Assembly: GCA_964615095.1 (NCBI GenBank)
Contig: CAZTPX010000041.1
Span: forward strand, 3,478-67,477
DNA: 64,000 nucleotides
Origin: JANXQG01 sp964615095
GTDB lineage: Bacteria; Planctomycetota; Planctomycetia; Pirellulales; Thermoguttaceae
Direction: 5' to 3'
The position numbers and the translations under genes were made by a program. The notes under the pieces are model-generated. The model saw only the letters and a list, made by a program, of their open reading frames with translations. It had not been told where the DNA came from and ran no database searches. Positions 54,567 to 63,281 of this stretch are shown here, piece by piece (within the stretch, counting starts at the first letter, position 1; each line of letters opens with the position of its first letter).

Positions 54567-57500
54567 TTACCGCCGGGCATGGAGTTCCGCTACCGGGTGG
54601 TCGGGGAGCAGCAGGCCGAAGGCGGCCATGGTCTTGGCCTGCGACGCCACCACACCTTCGTCCATGTCGATGGCAAAATGGCAGTCGACGAAGTGTTGCA
54701 AGGCGGCGAAGTTGTCGCGGGGCGGAGGATACGCGGTCTCGGCCACGCGATAGCCGCCGGCGGCCTGTACGGGCCCCTCGACCTGCTGGCCCGGCACGAC
54801 CTCGCCCAAGTGGCAGTAGCGGCTGTTGTGCAGCGGGGCGTGGACCGTCCGCGTCCCCAGCCCGACGATATAACTGCGATTGAGCGGATTGGCGCCCAAG
54901 GTGTTGTCGCAAGTCCGCACGATCCAGGCGCGGTACTTGTCGTCGCCGGTGAGCTTGTAGGACCAGAGGATCACCGGCAGGTAGTTCTCGTACGCCCCCG
55001 TTCCCCAACTGATGGGAGCCATCGGATGGCGGATGAATGCGTAGGCCATGGTCCGGCACTCGCGGATGAACATCTCGGCGCGCTCGATGATCGCCCGGCG
55101 GACCGTGGTTTGCAGGCGGGCGTCGGCCACCGCCGCGGGGCAATTCACGTAGGCCCAGGCCGCCAGGCTCTGATCGTAGCGTGAATAGACCTCCAGCTCG
55201 GCATCCGGCTTGCGCGACCAGACGCAGGCCGCGCGGAAATCGGCGTTGAACCGCGGCTCGCCGGTGGTGTGCAGGAGCTGTGCGGCGGCGTAGGCCTTCG
55301 GCCCGAGATATTGGAAGGCGTACTGCTGCGGCGTCTTGGCTGGCGGGGGATGGTTCTCGGCCCAGCCGTATGCCCGCCGGGCCCGCTTCAGGAAATCGTC
55401 TGCTTCCTCGCCCTTGCCTAGCGAGCGCCAAATTCGCGCGGCCTGGGCCAATGCGCCGGCCAACTCGTAGGATGCGGCGGCGTCCTTGGCGTAGGCATAG
55501 TCACCGAGGTGGTCGAGTTCCACGGTCTCGATGAAATTCGGGTCGCCGGCCGATTCGCTGCCGTGACGCACGCCGCCGTCCTGGTCTTGCAGGTCCAGCC
55601 ACAGCCGCAGCGCCCAGTGCGCCTCGTCGAGGATGTCCGGGATACCGTTGCTTTTCTCCGGGATGTTCAACTGCCCGTCGAAGAACTTCCGCGGCGCCAT
55701 TTCATAGGCGTCCATGAGGTTCTGAGCCACGTCGAGATGCGAGCGGGGGTTGTAATCGCCCGCATCGTGGTGCCCACCGTGGGCGGCAATGATCGCGGGG
55801 GCCTCGGCCGGCCGAAGCGTGGCCAGCACGCCCAGTTCCGCGGCCGTCAGTACACGCCGGTAGAGGCGCACGTCGGCGAAAAAGGCGTTGCCGCTTCCAT
55901 TGCCGCTGATGGCGCCCAGCGCGAAGTCGCCGGCAGTGCGGATCTTAGCCTCGGCCGAGCACACCGCGTGGCCGTCCACGTATAACGACGCCTGCTGCGG
56001 CTTCTCGGATGCCGCCCCGACCACCAGCGCCACGTGGCGCCAAGTATTGTCATTGATACGGGCGTGCTGCGTACCCGGGCTGATGCTGCCTACGCTGAAG
56101 GAAACGACTCCCCAATCAACCGTGACCAGCATTCGCGGCTTGCCCCACTCGCCGCTGCCGAAACCGAACAGCGTTCCATGGAAATCGGCGTTTTCATCCT
56201 TGCGGTACCAACCGCATAGGGTGTAGCCACTGGCGGCGTCGGCGGAGATGCCACTGGCCGTGGCCCCGTTACTGCGTCCGGCTTGGGTCGGCCCGAACAC
56301 GCGATCATGGGCGGGCGAGATCTGCTTGTCGGAACTGAATCGCTGGCCCGCCGATACGGGCGTCAGGTCGTGTCCGTGCCCCGACACGTCCTTGAAATCG
56401 CCGTCTAGCGGGAAGCGCGCCACCAGGGCCGGGTCGCGGTCGAGCTTATCCAGTTTCGCGTCGGCCTTTTGCGTCAGCAGTTGTCGCACGACCTTCCGTG
56501 ACAGGTCCTTTTGGATCTCGTGTGGCTCATCGTGAAGTTGCGTGGTCAGGGTCAGGCCCTGGGTATGGCATGCGATCCGCCGCCATTGGCTATAGGGCGG
56601 ACAAAGTGCGATGCCGCAGCGCTGGGAAAATACCCCGTAGGCCTGCACCTCGAACGCTCTCTTGTAGACGTCGTCGCCAATCTCGAAGGGCAGGCTGCGG
56701 CCAACTTGGGCCACCGCGATAAAGTACCTGCCCGGCGTCTTGAATTCCGTGAAATCGAGCAGGTACACATTCTCGCCCGAATGATCCACCTTGTAATAGC
56801 CTTCGGTCATCTCGCCCGAGCGGTGGACCAGTCGTGCCTTGCCGCGGAAGACCACGGCCCGGTCCGCTTCGCGGCAGAGGCAGAACGCGGGCGAATCCTG
56901 GAAGGCCAAGGCGGCTGCCCCGGTGGAGGTCGGCGGGGCGGAGGCTCGCGGAGCGGCTTTCTCCGGCTGCCCCTTAGGTTCATCCAGTTGGCTCCAAAAG
57001 GCCTGGGCCACGGAATCGCTGGTGCGATCATCACGCGGTTCGGCCGCCGCCGCCGCCTTCTCCGGGAAGGACCCCAGCCAGCGGCCAAGGTACGCCAGCT
57101 TGACCGGTGAATCGGCAAGATAGCCGACCTGGTTCACCTTGATCGAGTTGCTCAGCGACCGTTTCCCCTCGAAGCGGAACGATGCCCGATTTGCCGCCGT
57201 CGTCACCGCCCGGTTCACTTCGACTTCAACCAGGTCGCCGTCGGCCAGTGGCTTGTCGACTTGCAGGAAGACCTCGTGCATGGGGATGGCCGTAAAGGGC
57301 CAGCCGGTGGGCAGGTAGGTATCGATCTTGCTGATCCGCCCCAAGCGAACGACCGGCGCCGGCTTGCCCGCCACGCGGACGCTGTAGTTTCGGGTCTGGC
57401 CGGCCGCCTCGGCGGAGAACGCCGGACCGAATTCCAGGGCAATGATACCGGGCCCGACCGGTTCCAGGCCACGCAGTCCCAAGACGGCCAGATCCACGGC

Positions 57501-58046
57501 ATCGTCGCGAACGGTCTCGCCCTTCGCCTGGCTGAAAATGAAGCCTTGTGCCGTGTGCCCGCCGGTGACCATTTCCCCCTGTGAGCCCTGGGCAACAACG
57601 AAATACTCCAGGCCCTGTTTGAGCGGGTACGGCAGGTCCAGTGTGACCACAGTCCGTTCGAAACGCGTGAAAGGGCATCCGGGCGGCCCTTCGGCCTCGA
57701 CTTCCGTGCGGGCGGCCGCCTGCCGGGGAGTGGCGAATTTTTCGTAGGCATAGTGGTCGTCGTGAAAGCTGATGATTCGGTAGGACGCCGGGCGCTGACA
57801 GGCCGGCGTGACGCTCATGCCCAGCACCAACTCCACTCGCGTATCGCTCAGCGGCTCCGCGCTCCGCAGTCCGAAGGAAATGCGGACGGCAATGCGGTTG
57901 TCGGCCAGGTTGCGAAATTCCGCCAGCGGGTCCGCATGGCACAGCGACGCAACAATTGACAGCCAAAGCAGCCCGCCGCCGGCACGCAGGCCGGACAGGA
58001 ACCTGCATCGCCATCGGTTTCCAGCTATCGGTTGATTCCAGTTCAT
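54567..58046 (-). CDS. Secreted glycoside hydrolase family 9 protein with a LamG domain inserted in the catalytic domain
   Basis: An 1159-residue protein from the ATG at 58046; 58061 is an alternative. A signal peptide ends LCHADPLAEF. Two N-terminal Ig/beta domains follow, the second with the family phrase NQVGYLADSPVKLAYLG. Catalytic-domain start FSQRCGIALCPP...CHTQG is at about residues 475-500. A LamG-like jelly roll then spans about 540-735 (LVARFPLDGDFKDVSGHGHD to DVRLYRRVLTAAE). The catalytic domain resumes with GGHHDAGDYNP, which holds the GH9 base Asp. The late region has PLHNSRY and DEGVVASQ with the probable acid Glu. GH9 enzymes cut beta-1,4-glucans. An insertion within the barrel is unusual. 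Confidence 0.8.
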   Translation of the reverse strand: MNWNQPIAGNRWRCRFLSGLRAGGGLLWLSIVASLCHADPLAEFRNLADNRIAVRISFGLRSAEPLSDTRVELVLGMSVTPACQRPASYRIISFHDDHYAYEKFATPRQAAARTEVEAEGPPGCPFTRFERTVVTLDLPYPLKQGLEYFVVAQGSQGEMVTGGHTAQGFIFSQAKGETVRDDAVDLAVLGLRGLEPVGPGIIALEFGPAFSAEAAGQTRNYSVRVAGKPAPVVRLGRISKIDTYLPTGWPFTAIPMHEVFLQVDKPLADGDLVEVEVNRAVTTAANRASFRFEGKRSLSNSIKVNQVGYLADSPVKLAYLGRWLGSFPEKAAAAAEPRDDRTSDSVAQAFWSQLDEPKGQPEKAAPRASAPPTSTGAAALAFQDSPAFCLCREADRAVVFRGKARLVHRSGEMTEGYYKVDHSGENVYLLDFTEFKTPGRYFIAVAQVGRSLPFEIGDDVYKRAFEVQAYGVFSQRCGIALCPPYSQWRRIACHTQGLTLTTQLHDEPHEIQKDLSRKVVRQLLTQKADAKLDKLDRDPALVARFPLDGDFKDVSGHGHDLTPVSAGQRFSSDKQISPAHDRVFGPTQAGRSNGATASGISADAASGYTLCGWYRKDENADFHGTLFGFGSGEWGKPRMLVTVDWGVVSFSVGSISPGTQHARINDNTWRHVALVVGAASEKPQQASLYVDGHAVCSAEAKIRTAGDFALGAISGNGSGNAFFADVRLYRRVLTAAELGVLATLRPAEAPAIIAAHGGHHDAGDYNPRSHLDVAQNLMDAYEMAPRKFFDGQLNIPEKSNGIPDILDEAHWALRLWLDLQDQDGGVRHGSESAGDPNFIETVELDHLGDYAYAKDAAASYELAGALAQAARIWRSLGKGEEADDFLKRARRAYGWAENHPPPAKTPQQYAFQYLGPKAYAAAQLLHTTGEPRFNADFRAACVWSRKPDAELEVYSRYDQSLAAWAYVNCPAAVADARLQTTVRRAIIERAEMFIRECRTMAYAFIRHPMAPISWGTGAYENYLPVILWSYKLTGDDKYRAWIVRTCDNTLGANPLNRSYIVGLGTRTVHAPLHNSRYCHLGEVVPGQQVEGPVQAAGGYRVAETAYPPPRDNFAALQHFVDCHFAIDMDEGVVASQAKTMAAFGLLLPDHPVAELHARR

Positions 58047-58272
58047 GGTGCTTTCATCCATTCAGTGCGACTCGCCGAAGACGACACGAGCGTAGGCGTA
58101 GGGTCGTCCGACGGGCACCATGTGCTCATGGTCGCGAGGCCCACCATGTTCGGTGCGGAATCTACGTGTATCTTCACAACAGAACCATGTTCAATAGCAC
58201 CGACTTGAGTTGCAGTTGGTTGTGCCGCTATTATATCAAAAACGAAAGAACCGCGTAAACAGTTACTAACCC

Positions 58273-60939
58273 ATGCTTGCTCCCTTGCCGATTGACGAAG
58301 TCCTACCGCAAATCGTGGCGGGCTTGCGCGCCTCGAAGGCCATCGTGCTGCGGGCCCCCACCGGCGCGGGCAAAACGACCCGCGTGCCGCCGGCCGTGCT
58401 CGATGCGGGCCTGGCCCGCGGCGGCTCGATCGTGGTTCTGCAGCCCCGCCGCCTGACGGCCCGGGCCTGTGCGCGGCGGATCGCCTGGGAGCGCGGCGTG
58501 ACGCTGGGCGACGAGGTCGGCTACCAGGTCCGTTTCGATCGCCGCATAGGTCCCAAGACGCGGATCCAGGTGGTCACGGAAGGCATCTTCCTCCGCATGC
58601 TGCAAGACAACCCCTTCCTGGAATCGGTGGCCGCGGTCGTTTTCGACGAGTTCCACGAGCGAAGCCTCAACAGCGACTTGGCCTTGGCCATGATCCGCCG
58701 CGTGCAAGAGACTGTCCGGCCGGACCTGAAAGTGGTCATCATGTCGGCCACGCTGGCCGCAAAACCGATCGCCCGTTGGCTGGGCGGCTGCCCCGTGGTG
58801 GAGAGCCAAGGGCGGCTCCATCCCGTGGAGATCCGCTACCTGGAAGACTTGCGGGGCCGCAACGCAGCCGAGCGCGCGGCCGATGCCGTGAAACAGGTTC
58901 TCGATCGCACACCCGGCGACGTGCTCGTCTTTCTGCCGGGCGTGGGCGAGATCCGACAGACGGCGCGGCGACTGGCGGCACTCGCCGCCGCGCGGAACTT
59001 GGCCATCTTGCCACTTTATGGCGATCTGCCGGCCGAGAAGCAGGATGAAGTCCTCGGGCCGATCGGTCGCCGCAAGGTCGTTCTGTCCACCAACGTCGCC
59101 GAGACGTCGCTGACGATCGAAGGCATCACCGCGGTGGTCGATACCGGTCTGGTGCGATCGCTATCGTTCGATCCGCACGTCGGCATGGACCGTTTGCAAC
59201 TGGCGCCGATTTCGCAGGCCTCGGCCGACCAGCGAGCAGGCCGCGCCGGTCGCACGCAGCCGGGCGTCTGCCTGCGGCTCTGGCCCGAGCGGACCCACCG
59301 CCAGCGGCCAGCGGGCGACGAGCCGGAGATTCGCCGTCTCGACCTGGCCGGCCCGATGCTTGAGCTGCGCGTCTGGGGCGAGCGCGACTTGCAGGCATTT
59401 CCTTGGTTCGAGGCCCCGCCGGCCGCATCGCTCCAGCAGGCCGAGGCCCTGCTCAAGCGACTCGGAGCGCTCGACGCGGCGGGCGACGTCACCCCGCTGG
59501 GAAACGCGATGGCCCGGCTGCCGGTCAGTCCGCGGTTGGCCCGCATGCTCTTGGAAGGGCATCGGCTCGGCCAGCCGGAGGCCGTCGCACTGGCCGCGGC
59601 ACTGTTGAGCGAGCGCGATCCGTTCGAGCGCGGCGAGGATGCGACTCCGCACAACCGCCCGGCGGCGGCCGATTCCGACTCGGATGTGTACGACCGCGTG
59701 GCGGCGCTGGAGGATTTCGACGAGTCCGGGCGGATGGATTCGCCCGTGGGTCGGATCCATCGTTCGACGGCCCAGTTCCTTCTGCACGCCCGCGATCAAC
59801 TGCTCCGCGAGCTGCGGCAAGCGGTGCGGGAGAGCGGACGTGCGGAAGGGGAGAAAGGGAGAAGGGGGGAAAGGGAGAGGGGGAGAAGGGGAAACATAGA
59901 GCCGAACAGGCTTCCCCTCCCCACGTCTCCTCATCTCCCCTTCTCCCCTTCTCCCCTTCTCCCCCTCTCTCCCTCCCCCGCCGAGGCGGTGCGTCGTAGC
60001 CTGCTAGCGGCGTTTCCCGATCGGCTGGTGCGACGGAGCGGGCCGGGCAGCCGCTTTGGACGCATGGTCGGTGGCCGGGGCGTGCGGGTGGTCGAGTCGA
60101 GCGCCGTCCGCAATGCGCCGCTGTTTCTGGCCGTGGACGTCGATCGCGGCGGGGCGGAGGCCCTGGTGCGCCAGGCCTCGGCTGTCGAGCGCGACTGGCT
60201 GGCGACCGATCGGCTCGCCACGCGGACGGAGGTCGAGTTCGACGCGGCGAGCGGTCGCGTGATCGCCCGCCGCCGCGTTTATTGGGAAGACCTGCTCTTG
60301 GAAGAAAGCCCGGCGGCGCTACCCGACGGCGATGAAGTCGGTGCGATCCTGGCGGCGGTGGCCGCCGAGTCGCTGGACGCGGTTTTTCCTTGGGACGACG
60401 CGGATACGGCCGACTATGTCAACCGTGTCCGCTGCCTCTCGCAGTGGATGCCGGAGTTGGAACTGCCCGCTTTCGATGCGGAAGGAATCAAGGCCGTTCT
60501 GCCCCGCGTATGCCACGGCTGCCGGTCGCTGGAGGAACTACGCAAAGCGCCTTGGCTGGCGCACTTGCAGGCGGCGTTGACGCACGAGCAGCAACGGATC
60601 TTGGCCCGCGAGGCCCCCGAGCGAATCGAGGTTCCCAGCGGCAGCCGGATCAAGCTGCATTACGAGCCGGGCAAGCCGCCGGTATTGGCTGTGCGGATCC
60701 AGGAGATCTTCGGAATGCTGGAGACGCCGCGGGTGGCCGGTCGCCGCGTGCCCGTGCTCTTGCATCTCTTGGCCCCCAATCATCGGCCGCAGCAAGTGAC
60801 CGACGACCTGGCCAGTTTCTGGCGGACGACCTATCACCAGGTGCGCAAGGACCTCCGCCGCCGCTACCCCAAGCACGCTTGGCCGGAAGACCCATATAAG
60901 GCTGTGGCGGAGAAGAGACCGGGAAAGTGGGGACCGTAG
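58273..60939 (+). CDS. hrpB: ATP-dependent helicase HrpB
   Basis: An 888-residue DEAH-type helicase. Walker A APTGAGKTTRVPP is at residues 28-40, motif II is VVFDEFHERSL, motif III is IMSATLAA, and motif VI is SQASADQRAGRAGRTQPG. The C-terminal HrpB domain continues to RRYPKHAWPED. The size is usual for HrpB, slightly increased by an in-frame low-complexity segment near residues 524-570 encoded by an inverted purine/pyrimidine repeat (59845-59980). HrpB is an RNA helicase of unclear cellular role. It stands alone on the plus strand; the GH9 gene diverges from it. Confidence 0.93.
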   Translation: MLAPLPIDEVLPQIVAGLRASKAIVLRAPTGAGKTTRVPPAVLDAGLARGGSIVVLQPRRLTARACARRIAWERGVTLGDEVGYQVRFDRRIGPKTRIQVVTEGIFLRMLQDNPFLESVAAVVFDEFHERSLNSDLALAMIRRVQETVRPDLKVVIMSATLAAKPIARWLGGCPVVESQGRLHPVEIRYLEDLRGRNAAERAADAVKQVLDRTPGDVLVFLPGVGEIRQTARRLAALAAARNLAILPLYGDLPAEKQDEVLGPIGRRKVVLSTNVAETSLTIEGITAVVDTGLVRSLSFDPHVGMDRLQLAPISQASADQRAGRAGRTQPGVCLRLWPERTHRQRPAGDEPEIRRLDLAGPMLELRVWGERDLQAFPWFEAPPAASLQQAEALLKRLGALDAAGDVTPLGNAMARLPVSPRLARMLLEGHRLGQPEAVALAAALLSERDPFERGEDATPHNRPAAADSDSDVYDRVAALEDFDESGRMDSPVGRIHRSTAQFLLHARDQLLRELRQAVRESGRAEGEKGRRGERERGRRGNIEPNRLPLPTSPHLPFSPSPLLPLSPSPAEAVRRSLLAAFPDRLVRRSGPGSRFGRMVGGRGVRVVESSAVRNAPLFLAVDVDRGGAEALVRQASAVERDWLATDRLATRTEVEFDAASGRVIARRRVYWEDLLLEESPAALPDGDEVGAILAAVAAESLDAVFPWDDADTADYVNRVRCLSQWMPELELPAFDAEGIKAVLPRVCHGCRSLEELRKAPWLAHLQAALTHEQQRILAREAPERIEVPSGSRIKLHYEPGKPPVLAVRIQEIFGMLETPRVAGRRVPVLLHLLAPNHRPQQVTDDLASFWRTTYHQVRKDLRRRYPKHAWPEDPYKAVAEKRPGKWGP
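59845..59980. repeat. Purine/pyrimidine inverted repeat inserted in frame in hrpB
   Basis: A GA-rich arm (59845-59894, units like GGGGAGAAGGGG) faces a CT-rich arm (about 59910-59980, CCCCTTCTCCCC). They encode Arg/Gly/Glu-rich then Pro/Ser/Leu-rich sequence within the HrpB frame. Such tracts can form triplex or quadruplex structures. Confidence 0.88.
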
Positions 60940-60997
60940 CTTCCGGATTTTTGTGCATGCGGTTTCGGCCCTTCTCGCTTTGGCAGTGAAAAACCGC

Positions 60998-61003
60998 TAT
61001 AAT
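60998..61003 (+). promoter_or_regulatory. Possible -10 box upstream of the antitoxin-like gene
   Basis: CGCTATAATACC contains TATAAT 70 bases before the preferred start at 61074. TTGGCA lies only 12 bases upstream, too close for a standard -35, so the promoter call is weak. Confidence 0.35.
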
Positions 61004-61073
61004 ACCATTGTAAGGTGAATGTGCCATGATTGCCCTAGAACGGTTGGCATGGCGATTATCGATGAGGTACAAA

Positions 61074-61295
61074 ATGGCCGAGATTATCGAAGGCAAATGG
61101 GAAGATCTGGTTGCACGCCACGATTTTCTGGGGCGGGATGTGCGGATCATCGTTTTCGATGACGGGGAGAAGGCGGTCGAGGTACAGTGGCTAAAACGGC
61201 TCCACGATTGGGTAGAAAGCCACGCACCCGTTGGACACTGGGTAGACGACAGTCGCGAGAGTATTTACAGCGGGACCATTGATGATCCTCGTTGA
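61074..61295 (+). CDS. VapB-like antitoxin
   Basis: A 73-residue protein with GAGGT five to six bases before the ATG at 61074; a longer frame starts at 61026. It has the pattern of antitoxins paired with PIN-domain toxins in planctomycetes and cyanobacteria: GKWEDLVARHDFLGRDVRIIV at the start, then WVESHAPVGHWVDDSRESIYSG. That last block is typical directly before a VapC gene. The following frame overlaps its stop by 14 bases and starts MILVDTN, as in VapC, but breaks off. The antitoxin may now be orphaned. Confidence 0.7.
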   Translation: MAEIIEGKWEDLVARHDFLGRDVRIIVFDDGEKAVEVQWLKRLHDWVESHAPVGHWVDDSRESIYSGTIDDPR

Positions 61296-61329
61296 TACCA
61301 ACAGCTCCGCATGTCGTACACGGAAATAA
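61282..61329 (+). pseudogene. Truncated VapC (PIN-domain) toxin remnant
   Basis: The frame reads MILVDTNSSACRTRK and stops. MILVDTN is the canonical first strand of a PIN-domain RNase with the first catalytic Asp, and its position overlapping the antitoxin end is the normal vapBC arrangement. A full toxin is about 130 residues. Here only 15 remain, and the methyltransferase start at 61311 lies inside it. Confidence 0.65.
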
Positions 61330-62102
61330 CGTTCCAAGACAAGAACCCTCTGAAGCGCTGGTTACAAAGACAGCGGCTGCTTCTTGCCGTTGAATTACTT
61401 GGTAGTCCGGCAGTTTTCCCCGGATTGATTTGCGATTTCGGCGCAGGCAGTGGCGAGCTTTGCAAGCTATTAAGAGATCGCTATTGCGATTCAGGCATTA
61501 TCTGCTACGAGCCGGCCCAGAATCTTCTGGAGGAAGCACGGCAGAACTTGGCCCGCACTCCTGGCGTGAGTTTTGCGGAAACCATCAGTCCTGCCTGGAA
61601 CGATGCGGTTGACGTCGTGTTCTGTCTCGAAGTGCTTGAGCACCTCCCGCCCGCAGAGACCGAGAACGCAATTTGCGCGATCTTCCAGATCTTGAAACCG
61701 GGTGGAAAGCTGATCGTCGGCGTTCCTGTCGAGGTGGGCATACCGGCGCTCTACAAGGGATTCTACCGGATGGCGCAGCGGTTCGTCCGTTCCGACGCCG
61801 ACTTGAAGAACGTGAATCTGAAGAACACGATGCTTTCGTTCCTTGGGTTTGCGCCACGGAATCGGACGGTACACGAAATCGTTCCCGGCTTGAATTTCTA
61901 TTTCGAGCATACGGGCTTCGATTATCGGGTCTTGAAAGGCAGCATTGAGCAGTTCTTTTATCTTGTGAAGGTGGCTCGATGCCCCTTCCCGTTCTTGGGA
62001 TCGTGGTTTATGCCGGAGATATACTTTGTGGCGGAAAAGGCCGAGCGGTTGGCGGACGATGAGTGCGGTGCGGCTAGCCCAAGCGTCACGGAGACTTCAT
62101 AG
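61311..62102 (+). CDS. Class I SAM-dependent methyltransferase (UbiE/Methyltransf_11 type)
   Basis: A 263-residue protein with the SAM-binding motif I LICDFGAGSGELCKLL near residue 43 and the acidic EPAQNLLEEA strand after it. DVVFCLEVLEHLPP is the motif III/IV region, and LKPGGKLIVGVP is the post-motif. It could methylate a quinone, sugar, lipid or small molecule; the C-terminal half is not diagnostic. Its start lies within the truncated toxin remnant, so it may have been fused to or placed next to that locus by rearrangement. A second methyltransferase gene follows after 182 bases. Confidence 0.8.
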   Translation: MSYTEITFQDKNPLKRWLQRQRLLLAVELLGSPAVFPGLICDFGAGSGELCKLLRDRYCDSGIICYEPAQNLLEEARQNLARTPGVSFAETISPAWNDAVDVVFCLEVLEHLPPAETENAICAIFQILKPGGKLIVGVPVEVGIPALYKGFYRMAQRFVRSDADLKNVNLKNTMLSFLGFAPRNRTVHEIVPGLNFYFEHTGFDYRVLKGSIEQFFYLVKVARCPFPFLGSWFMPEIYFVAEKAERLADDECGAASPSVTETS

Positions 62103-62284
62103 GGCATGAATTTGCTCGAACTGTGAACGTTGCGGAGGGCGCGAGTGTAGTCGCCCAACATCGCTCCACTGCCGCAGGGGCAGTGGGGGCGGGAAGAACA
62201 CTGTTTACCAAACTCAACAGCCCCTCACAGCCTGAGCGCGATTGGAAACACCGACACACAGAGGCACCCATAACGGAGACATAC

Positions 62285-63034
62285 ATGAATACCAACCTCT
62301 TCAACCAACTCACCGACATCTACGAGTCCATGATCGACTGGCCGAAGCGCTTGGCCGCCGAGGGGCCGTCCTATCGCCACTGGTTCCAGCAGGCCGGCGT
62401 GAAACGCGTCGTGGATGCGGCCTGCGGCACGGGACACCATGCGGTCATGTTCCACGGTTGGGACCTGGAGGTCGAAGCGGCCGATCTCAGTCCGGCGATG
62501 ATCCAAAGGGCCAAGGCCAGCTTTGGTGAACCAGCCGGATTGCACTGGACCGTGCGCGGTTTTGAGGAGCCGATTCCCGCGGCCGGCTCGTGGGATGCGG
62601 TCATCTGCGTGGGAAACTCCTTGGCCCTGGCAACCGGTACGGCGATGGTGCAAACGGCCATCGCCCGCATGATGGAAGCCTTGCGGCCGGGCGGCATATT
62701 GATCGTCCAGGTTCTCAACCTCTGGCGGTTGCCAGACGGCCCCTGCGTCTGGCAGAAGTGTGTTCACACGCGGCTGCCGCAGGGCGACGTGTTGATCCTC
62801 AAGGGCGTACACCGCTGCGACCAGCGGGGCTACGTCGAGTTGATCGTCGCCGATCCCAACGGTGGGGCGATTCTGGCCCACGAGTCGCCGCAGTTTCTCG
62901 GGTTCTACGAAGCGGAACTGGGCGAATGGATGCACCGGGCGGGCGCGGCCGAAGTCCAGTACTTCGGCGGCTATGCGGAACAGCCGTTCGACCGCGACAC
63001 GAGTGTCGACCTGGTCATGGTGGGAAGCAAGTAG
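62285..63034 (+). CDS. Class I SAM-dependent methyltransferase
   Basis: A 249-residue protein from the ATG at 62285, since a longer frame to 62123 has no conserved start. YRHWFQQAGVKRVVDAACGTGHHAVMF holds motif I, VEAADLSPAMIQRAKASFG motif II, and WDAVICVGNSLALATG motif III. The pattern is close to glycine/sarcosine or similar small-molecule N-methyltransferases, but the substrate is not proven. Its TAG stop (63032-63034) falls in the first arm of the inverted repeat at 63031-63138. Confidence 0.82.
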   Translation: MNTNLFNQLTDIYESMIDWPKRLAAEGPSYRHWFQQAGVKRVVDAACGTGHHAVMFHGWDLEVEAADLSPAMIQRAKASFGEPAGLHWTVRGFEEPIPAAGSWDAVICVGNSLALATGTAMVQTAIARMMEALRPGGILIVQVLNLWRLPDGPCVWQKCVHTRLPQGDVLILKGVHRCDQRGYVELIVADPNGGAILAHESPQFLGFYEAELGEWMHRAGAAEVQYFGGYAEQPFDRDTSVDLVMVGSK

Positions 63035-63138
63035 GTCCCTCTTGCCGAGAGGGACTACTGTGTTTCGGGCCGCGTGAGAAGCTCGAAGTTCTCCGGCAAA
63101 TCGGCGCACAATAGTCCCTTCCGGCAGAAGGGACCTAC
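63031..63138. repeat. Inverted repeat with GTAGGTCCCT ends between convergent frames
   Basis: 32-base arms at 63031-63062 and 63107-63138 pair with few mismatches through GTAGGTCCCT/AGGGACCTAC and TAGTCCC/GGGACTA. The TAG of the plus-strand methyltransferase and the TAG of the minus-strand LRR remnant (63135-63137) both lie in the arms. Confidence 0.9.
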
Positions 63139-63281
63139 CTCCTCAGCTCGACGCCCAGCGCCGGCAGTTCCTTGCGCAGAGCGTCCGTCGCCTCCTCCGT
63201 GACGCGCGGTCCACTAAGACCGACGGTGCGCAGTTTTGGAAAGGACTTGAGACATTCCATGTGCGCCGTGGACGAATGCGC
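63135..63281 (-). pseudogene. C-terminal remnant of a leucine-rich-repeat protein
   Basis: On the minus strand this reads MECLKSFPKLRTVGLSG then PRVTEEATDALRKELPALGVELRR and a TAG stop. The order (leucine strand, V-T-E-E-A turn, L-x-K-x-LP ending) is that of planctomycete LRR proteins with about 24-residue repeats. No start or upstream repeats are in frame. A different frame upstream belongs to a PEP-CTERM tail, so both look like gene debris. A frameshift between them is also possible. Confidence 0.55.

Noticed and set aside
61026..61073. Longer start for the antitoxin-like gene at 61026
   Set aside because: The ATG at 61074 has a better ribosome binding site (GAGGT) and begins exactly where the family pattern starts.
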